From Proales similis (Eukaryota > Rotifera > Eurotatoria > Ploima > Proalidae): a stretch of DNA of 64,000 nucleotides. The notes beneath the pieces are model-generated. The model made no database searches, was not told where the DNA came from, and saw nothing but the letters and a program-made list of their open reading frames with translations. How positions within the stretch are numbered: position 1 is the first letter of the stretch; each line of letters begins with the position of its first letter. Where the stretch lies: assembly GCA_019059635.1 (NCBI GenBank), contig JAGVRJ010000004.1, positions 2,356,001-2,420,000 of the forward strand, given 5' to 3'. Below are positions 57,640 through 64,000 of this stretch, piece after piece. A program made the translations under genes and the position numbers.

Positions 57640-58818
57640 TTCTTTTCTTTTTGGTTGATTCTCTTTAAATGGGCATTTAAGCGTTTTATTTGGATTGAAA
57701 ATCAACAAACTCGGGGTATTTATAGACCAACTGCAACGAGAGACAGAGAGACAGAGAGAGAGAGAAGAGTGAACTTTGAAATTTGAATAACCGTGCAGCA
57801 GAGTTAATAGGCTTATTCAAATTCGGAATACAATCGCGATTAGACCACAGCAGTAAAGAGTAAACGAGAATGAGGCGCGCGCACACACACACACGCTTAG
57901 AGCGTGCAGGCTTGTCGAAGCGCCCATTAGATGAAGTTGATAAGCAGTTGTTGAAAAATTCAAACGGATTAAGTATCAACGACCAAGCCCATGTGCACTG
58001 CCCAAGTACGCCTCGCTGCTTTCCAGCTCGATTTTTTTATTAATAATTTGCATTTTATCTCCCGTCTTGTTGGAAGCAGTTTGACAAAGCTGGCAATTAC
58101 AAGCCCAGAGAGATTGGTGCTGGACACAAGTAAGAGCAAGCGAGAGAGACAACAAGAGACGAATAGTTAAATTTCTATTCAATGCCAACTTTGCTCTTTA
58201 TTTCATTATTTTACAATTTGAACAATAAGCCTTGATTAGATTAAACGAATGGCGCCAAGGTCTGAGAGTTTGCGTCAGTGCACTTGATCTGTGAAATTTT
58301 TGAAAAAAAATAGAGAAAACTTGGACATAATTAAGAGTGACGACGATTGCACGAGCTCAATGTGTGACAACAATTTTTATTAGAAAATTTGAAGCTCGCC
58401 TGCATGCCAAGTGTTGGAATGCGGCAATCAAAAGAGACGCGACGTGGCAAAGAGTGGCTGCTGTCAAACTTGGTCTTGAAATTTCTGTTTTCAATTGACT
58501 CAATTGAATTGATTTTGACTTGAATAAAAAGGATCAGAAAAAGGAAACAAGCTTTTGCTGGTCGAGCAGGACAGAGCGCTTGCGTAACCAAGGAGACATT
58601 TCTCACCGCGCAGAGCTCAGATGTCAGATGAGAGGCGACTAATTTCGAAATTCTGTTCACTCATTGTTCAACAATTGGTTGCGCAAGTGGCGAAAGCAAA
58701 TCAGTCGGGCAACATGCCAGTCTAGTTGAATTATGCTTATTAAATGCTAATTTGAGGCGCACACCGCGTGGGTATAGAGCAAACAGAACGAGCCAATGGG
58801 AGGCGGTATTCGAACTGC
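57640..58818. other. Intergenic region
   Basis: About 1.2 kb between the minus-strand LRR gene and the ATF4 promoter. It has a (CA)n run near 57885 and an AG-rich stretch near 57740. A 70-codon minus ORF ending at 57976 begins with a hydrophobic stretch but lacks an ATG at its start, so I do not call it. Confidence 0.45.
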
Positions 58819-58826
58819 TATTTAAA
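58819..58826 (+). promoter_or_regulatory. TATA-like box of ATF4
   Basis: TATTTAAA, the same motif as upstream of the secreted LRR gene at 22336. It would place the transcription start near 58850, about 80 bp before the first upstream ATG. Confidence 0.45.
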
Positions 58827-58932
58827 GCCAACTCACTGAAGCATTCCCAATTCATAAATAGTTGTGAGCCAAACGTTCTAATATACACCAGTCTACGCGC
58901 CCAAGCCAATTTCGAAAGCAACCAGAGAGGCC

Positions 58933-58947
58933 ATGTACTTCTACTAG
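58933..58947 (+). promoter_or_regulatory. ATF4 uORF1 (4 codons plus stop)
   Basis: ATG TAC TTC TAC TAG. It is the first ATG after the inferred transcription start. Its length is close to the 3-codon uORF1 of mammalian ATF4, which permits reinitiation downstream. Confidence 0.65.
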
Positions 58948-58964
58948 TTTCCACAGCCGACACC

Positions 58965-58997
58965 ATGTGCCGGTTCTCAGCAAGCGAACCCTCTTGA
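58965..58997 (+). promoter_or_regulatory. ATF4 uORF2 (10 codons plus stop)
   Basis: A second short uORF in a strong start context (CACCATG). After splicing of the leader intron at 59082-59145, 95 nt separate its stop from the next ATG, a distance suited to delayed reinitiation. Confidence 0.6.
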
Positions 58998-59156
58998 TCT
59001 AAGTCTACTTGACAAGCCAACACAATTGAACAGCCCAGAGCAGTTCAAATTTATTTGAAAAATTCTAAGCTTATAATCAATGTGAGTAGACGATTTTAAA
59101 ATTGGTGACGACCTTCTTGGCACTAACTTGGCTTGATTGGTGCAGATTTTTGAAAA

Positions 59157-59330
59157 ATGGCATCCAACATGGTTGGCCCTAAATTTCCTTGGAAACAAGC
59201 AGCACGAAAGCAGCAGCAAATAGTTGAAGATAGAAAAGTTGAAAAAGATGATGATGGCGACGACAAACTGCGATGCGTCCGATTCGGGCCAAGAGTCGAT
59301 CGACAACTGGCCGGCCGAGTCGAGCTTTAG
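59157..59330 (+). promoter_or_regulatory. ATF4 uORF3 (57 codons), overlapping the main ORF
   Basis: This frame begins at 59157, ends with TAG at 59328-59330 and runs out of frame with the main start at 59248. The overlap is 83 nt. Translation of it would prevent translation of ATF4. The mammalian ATF4 inhibitory uORF2 has 59 codons and the same 83-nt overlap. It begins 11 nt after the acceptor of a 64-nt leader intron (59082-59145, GTGAGT donor, ACTAACT branch-like motif, GCAG acceptor). Confidence 0.7.
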
Positions 59331-59847
59331 CCTCGGTCTAGACTTGCACCTTGTGCTGGAGTCGGCTCTGGACGAATTCGGGTGCTCTGTGATCGAGAAT
59401 CGATTTGAAGACGAGCAAGAGCAGGTTGGGCAGCGGGACGACTTTTTGGCTGTCGATTTGGACAGTTTGTTGGAGGAGATTCCGCTCGAGTCGTTCTCCA
59501 CCGACGAGTCAATTGACTTGATGGCGGCCACCACCAGTCCTTTTATGTCGGAATGTACGAGCAGCGATGGCTTCAGCGACTCAATGGTGGACTCGGCCTC
59601 TTCGCTCGACTTTCCCCGCCAAACCAAGAGTGGCCGGCTGCTGAAGAAAAAAGAGGCAAACAAGGCGGCGGCCAGTCGCTACAGATCGAAAAAGAATCTG
59701 GAGAAACAGGCCCTGTTCGCCGAGTGCGACAAATATGCCAAAATGAACGCCGAACTTCGCCAGCAGATCGACCAGACCCAAACACAAATAAGCTACATCA
59801 AGAGCTTGTTGGTCGAAGCGCTGATGAGAAAGAACTGTTCGTCGTGA
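59248..59847 (+). CDS. ATF4: ATF4-type bZIP transcription factor
   Basis: The effector of the integrated stress response, which activates amino-acid and redox genes in the nucleus. A 199-residue intronless coding region starts at the first of three successive ATGs (59248). The bZIP is at the C-terminus: the basic region KKKEANKAAASRYRSKK has the invariant N-x7-R pattern and closely follows the ATF4 sequence, and the zipper continues with heptad hydrophobics to VEAL. DSGQES at residues 12-17 matches the DSGxxS phosphodegron recognised by beta-TrCP; vertebrate ATF4 has a related degron. The N-terminal half is acidic with hydrophobic clusters, as in an activation domain. Translational control by the upstream ORFs is strongly suggested. 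The ATF5 or Drosophila Crc name would be equally valid for a single invertebrate gene. A poly(A) signal lies at 59942-59947. Confidence 0.92.
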   Translation: MMMATTNCDASDSGQESIDNWPAESSFSLGLDLHLVLESALDEFGCSVIENRFEDEQEQVGQRDDFLAVDLDSLLEEIPLESFSTDESIDLMAATTSPFMSECTSSDGFSDSMVDSASSLDFPRQTKSGRLLKKKEANKAAASRYRSKKNLEKQALFAECDKYAKMNAELRQQIDQTQTQISYIKSLLVEALMRKNCSS

Positions 59848-60520
59848 GGCCTTCTTCTCGTCTTTCTCTCTCTCTCTCTCATTCAAATCGATTGCGTCAT
59901 TTTCTTTTTAAAACTTGATCATTTCATTTTATTCAGTCAACAATAAACACTTAACCAAGCGAACGCTCTCCTATCCAAAGTGACATCTGAAGCGATGCCT
60001 AGCTCGGAGATGAGCGCCAATAAAGAGAAGAAGAGAGTAAAGTTTTGTTCGCTTTTCGCGGCAGAAATGTGTACACAGACCGGAACTGGTCGTGTGTCTA
60101 CCTGTCAGGCAGCAGAGATTTCCTCTCAATTTCAAATGCGACTGTGATATTGTTGCCTTGGCTGAGTGTTCACATGAATTAATTAGGGCCAATCTGTTGG
60201 TGTGTCTTGCCATGTGCTTGCGTGTGTGAGCGAAAGGGAGCCGCCCGCTTGCCGATAGCGAACAGATTCCAGAGGCATGTTCATTATGACGCCTAATTAA
60301 CATAAACATTGTGAGGGCCTGAGCATACGGACCAATTGTCACGGCGGCTTGTATATGATCATCATGAACGACCATACAGACTAATCCAAGTTGGCTCGCA
60401 TTAGCAGCAATAAGCAGTGGCGACGCCGGCGAACAATTTAATTCGTTTTTAGATCGCCTTCGCTTGTAAGCCGTATGAAATTTGTAGCGACCGAGGAGCG
60501 AGAGGCCGAGCAGTGAGAAT
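59848..60520. other. Intergenic region
   Basis: About 670 bp holding the ATF4 3' untranslated region and the MED13 promoter and leader. No TATA box is obvious before MED13. No further coding signal is seen. Confidence 0.5.
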
Positions 60521-63189
60521 ATGGCGAGTTCGGGCGGCGCGGCAGGCGCCAACGCCTTTAATTTATGCAGCCTTGAACATTGCTACACAAACCTGTTTGC
60601 TTTGACCGATCTGGCCGGAATCAAGTGGCTGAGGCTTCGCCAGCTCGACCAAGACGAAGATGATGAGCCACAGCAGCAACACCATCTGCAGCAGCAGCAG
60701 CAACAAGCTCAGCCGCAGCCAAAACCAACCCAATCGAAGGGCCAGCAAGCCAACTCAACCGCTGCCGGCGACATTATACTGCAGACGCACGCCAAATGTC
60801 TGGCACAGGACATTCTCTGCTCCTGGAAGCGGCTGCTGGTCGACAAAGAGCTGCGCAGAGAGCTGTGGATATTCTGGTTCGAGAAAGAAGAACCAGCCGC
60901 GCTTCGCTCTCTACTTTCCGACCGACTTGTTCCATCTCAGGGCGAATTGGACTCGGCCAATCATATTGAAAGCTTGATAGCCAGTGCGAGCTCGTCAAGC
61001 CACGGACTTCCGTACGAGTGCAGATCGATGCTGTTCAAAGCGCTGCACAACATGATTGAAAAGTCGCTTCTTGAGAAAGGCTACGCCCGACTAGGCAAGT
61101 GGTTCGTAATGCCATACGAACTGAACGACATGAACCACTCGTGGAGTCGATCGCAGCACATAGACGAGTCGAACCACATCAGCTATTCGTTCAGTTTCTT
61201 CCTGCACGGCGCAAGTCGAGTTTGCACCAGCGTGGACATGAAACTTCACCAGCCCATACGAGCACTTCACCAGAGCGACTTTGCTCGCCTGCGCAACAGT
61301 CAGAAGCCGAGCACATCTGGCTCCAAGCGGCGTGCCAACTTCGCCGGCCTGCCTGTTATTCTGGCGCCGTACGGACTGGCCGCCAACCTAGTCGATTGTG
61401 TCGAGGACGAATCGCCCGAGGCGCAGCGCACTCTCTCCGACTGGTCCACGTTCTATCCGATTCGAGTGACCTATTTCATCCCGTCGGTAGTTGAGCTCAC
61501 TCTGGCCAACAATCGACTCCTCTATCCGAGCGCCTACGTCTATAGAGTGATCAGCGAGGAAGAAGCATTAGGCGACGATCTGCAGGAAGAAACCGATGAG
61601 ATCGTCTCCGACAGCGAAGAGAGCAGCAGTGAACTCACCGAAGACCTGGATCCGGATCGGACCAAGCCGATGGACAGTCTTGATCTAACCATCGACTCGG
61701 TGGCCAGGAACTTTGGCGCCAGCCAGACCGACTCGGACGAGAAAGAGGCAGATCAGAGCTGCAGCGAATCAACTTGTAATCAAAGCGAGCTACTAATCAA
61801 CTTGAGAAATCGAATTTTAAACAAATACAAGCGACTCAGAGCCAATCGGCCGAAGCGGTTCGCTCGACGTGCCACACCTGTCGGCAGTAGCCTGGCGGGC
61901 CGAATTCGCCTCAAACACAAGCAATACGATTTGATGCGCGAAAACTGGCCGCTGGCCTTTCACATTCTCGAACTCAATTCTCCAGATCGTTTCAAGTCTC
62001 GTCACAACTGCTCATGTGAGCAGACTCCCAGCGTTTTAAAGCCGAAGCCAGAAGCGAGTCTAAAGTCTCTGGTCGTCTCTTCGTCGTCGCCAGGGCGAAT
62101 TGAGCCATTTCATCGTCGCCAGAGCACCAAGCGAGAAGTCCTGCCCGCTGCCAATCCGGTCGAGAGCTGCGACGGACACGAACGTCTGAGCGCACACTTG
62201 CGCGACTTGCAATATTTCTCGAGCCAAGCCGACCTGTTTGGCCAAGAGGAGGACAGCCAGTCGACTTGTTCATCAGACGACTCTTCGTTCTCGGAGACAA
62301 GCTCGTCGAGCTCGACCAATTCAAGTCACGAGTCGATTATGGTGTTCGAGGTGAACGCTGGCGTCGAGGTCGAAGAAGTCGAAGAGGAGATGCGCGAGAC
62401 CAAAGTGTTCGAGACGAGGCCCGAGCGAAACGACACGATCGAAGAGCGGCACGAGTCGCCTCAGCTGATGGCCGTGCCGATCGACGCCGATTCAGGCGCC
62501 AATTCAGGCCAGTCCGGCCAGCGCGATTACTTTCTAAATCTCACAAATCGACTCAGAGGCAACCAGGACGATAATAATGACGAGTGTGCCTATTCGAACT
62601 TTTACACTTTGGGCAGCAGCACAACTGCCAGCGTGTTGAACCACGACGAGCCAGATTGGATCGCAAGCAAGTCCACGCCCGCGGCTCAAATAACTCCGCC
62701 GAAAAGTGTCGACTCGTCCTTTCAGCAGCCGCTGTCGAATAACTCGCAAGAGACCAAGGTTCAGTCCATAGGAGCCTACGTGAGCGGCTCGCTAATGCAG
62801 CCAAGCTTTGAAGAGCTCAACAACATATTCGACGAGGACGAAGATGAAGCGAACAGTGATCGCGAGCCGATCAACACCAAACTGGACAGTGCGCATGCTC
62901 AGAACCACGGCCTCACCGAACAGCTAATCCAAGGCCTGCAGTCGAGTCTCACCGTCATAATGACGCCTCCGTCGCAGGAAACGCACGTCAGTCTTGACGA
63001 GACCGTAACCAGCAGCATCGAGCAGACCAAATCGACTTGGTTTCTGAATGACTACGATCAGCTGAGTTCAAGCAAGCCGTCGCTGATCAGCATGTTCATG
63101 AAGAACATTAGCCTCGACACTCTTGGCCATTTGTTGAGCATCAAAGTCAACCAGCCGCTAGGCAAATACAATAAAATGACAGTCGAAGA

Positions 63190-63226
<37 letters not shown>

Positions 63227-64000
63227 GTGCTTCGGTCAGTTGGCTGGAAACGACCGGTCAACTCTACGACAATTCGATTGAAAGCAGAAACAAGCAAGAC
63301 TGAGCCAACTGAGAGGACCAGACCGACAGCAGCAGCAGTCGGGCCGAGCACAAACACCAAATGGCGTTCGATCGATAAAATCAACAAGCCAAGCGACGAG
63401 TTAAAGTCAAAGAGCGTTTTAGACGCGCTCGCGTTTAATCTAAACGTCAGCGACAGCATGTTGAACGTATTCCGCGACATAAACTTTGACGGCTGCGCAA
63501 TGTGCGTGTGCACCAGCTCGGGCAGCAGCATCGGAGGCATTGACTACGAGCTCTACATTGAACGCGACCTGGCCGGTAGATGTGTGGCACGCTGCAGCGA
63601 ACCGAGCAGTTCGTGCACATGCGGCTTTAGCTCGCTGGTGAGCAGAATGCAGTTGTCGGTGAACGTGCGCTGCTGCTCGTACGAGTATGCGCCAGTGCAG
63701 CCGTTTGCGTCCACTTGCTCTCAGCTGGATAGAGCGCTAGAGCCAGTAAAATCTCAGACGCCCGACAGACGCCTGGTAATTGTCGACTCGTTCAACTGCT
63801 GCGGCCTGTTTGCAGAAGACTTCTCGGACACTCTGGGCGTGAAAGGTCCACACCAGCTTTTGATCGAGTTAGAGCAGCACCAGTCGGCCACTCGATTCGC
63901 TCACGACTACTTCAATTCGTTGATGCTGAACGAGGATGAAGAACGTTCGGCTGATTGGCCCGACTATCTGCTCTGTCATTTGGAGGCCAAGTATTCGTCG
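60521..64000 (+). CDS. MED13: Mediator complex subunit 13, N-terminal part (runs off the window)
   Basis: Subunit of the CDK8 kinase module that binds Mediator and blocks its contact with RNA polymerase II. The frame is open from the ATG at 60521 to the end of the window (1160 codons) without an intron. The N-terminal MID-like block shows NLFALTDLAGIKWLRL, LRRELWIFWFEKEEP, LPYECRSMLFKALHN and ARLGKWFVMPYELND, then SYSFSFFLHGASRVCTSV, all in the family order. A long acidic, Ser-rich, low-conservation linker follows, with Gln repeats (residues about 50-65) and a Ser run coded by AGC at 63193-63225. A Cys-rich conserved block (MLNVFRDINFDGCAMCVC) lies near residue 975. The C-terminal Piwi-like half is outside the window. 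Confidence 0.94.
63193..63225 (+). repeat. (AGC)n repeat inside MED13, coding for poly-Ser
   Basis: Eleven consecutive AGC trinucleotides in the MED13 reading frame, giving a serine homopolymer in the non-conserved linker. Confidence 0.9.

Noticed and set aside
57976-58188. 70-codon minus ORF with a hydrophobic start and a Cys cluster
   Set aside because: It has no ATG at its start and only an internal Met after the hydrophobic part, with no supporting splice or family evidence.

Overview
This is a 64 kb piece of a nuclear animal genome. Spliced genes for animal-specific or animal-typical proteins are present: a T-type calcium channel, Wide awake/ANKFN1, SUZ12, MED13, ATF4, ILRUN, GUCD1, PGGHG and a globin. 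A eukaryotic initiator tRNA is also present. Most introns are short (about 50-80 nt, GT-AG) and many genes are 200-600 bp apart, so the genome is compact. Together with serpins, C1A cathepsins and several leucine-rich-repeat proteins, this points to a small invertebrate with compact introns. I cannot name the phylum from the sequence alone. No transposon, CRISPR array, rRNA gene or viral sequence was recognised.

Layout. At 1-552 (minus) lies the first exon of a T-type calcium channel. About 7 kb of gene-poor, microsatellite-rich DNA follows. At 7789-12772 is a 14-exon wide awake (ANKFN1) gene. The 15.9-24.5 kb region holds three intronless genes: a membrane LRR protein, a flavin-containing monooxygenase and a secreted LRR protein. 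At 25.0-26.4 kb (minus) are a bacterial-type M15 peptidase and a Ly6-like secreted protein, possibly one gene. A globin, an initiator tRNA-Met and a doubtful small ORF follow. From 29.9 to 38.6 kb come PGGHG, GUCD1 and two tandem cathepsins with a short XRCC4 homologue between them. A DNAJB-type Hsp40 with a heat-shock element lies at 39.2-40.6 kb.

The 41-52 kb region is an interleaved duplication zone. It holds two serpins that share a 529-bp identical tract running through an intron, and two sphingosine kinases. Between and beside them are a bacterial-type maltose/galactoside O-acetyltransferase, ILRUN and NIPSNAP. SUZ12, a WBP1/VOPP1-like membrane protein and a third LRR protein follow on the minus strand. 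The window closes with ATF4 and the first 1160 codons of MED13, both on the plus strand.

The most notable signals are as follows. (1) The ATF4 leader has two very short uORFs and a 57-codon uORF that overlaps the main start by 83 nt, the layout known from vertebrate ATF4. (2) The two serpins carry a sharp gene-conversion tract. (3) Two enzymes of bacterial type, one with introns, are candidates for horizontal transfer. (4) A near-perfect five-unit heat-shock element lies upstream of the Hsp40 gene. The exon models for wake, XRCC4, both cathepsins, PGGHG, GUCD1, NIPSNAP, both sphingosine kinases, the globin and SUZ12 were built by hand, and each totals a whole number of codons.
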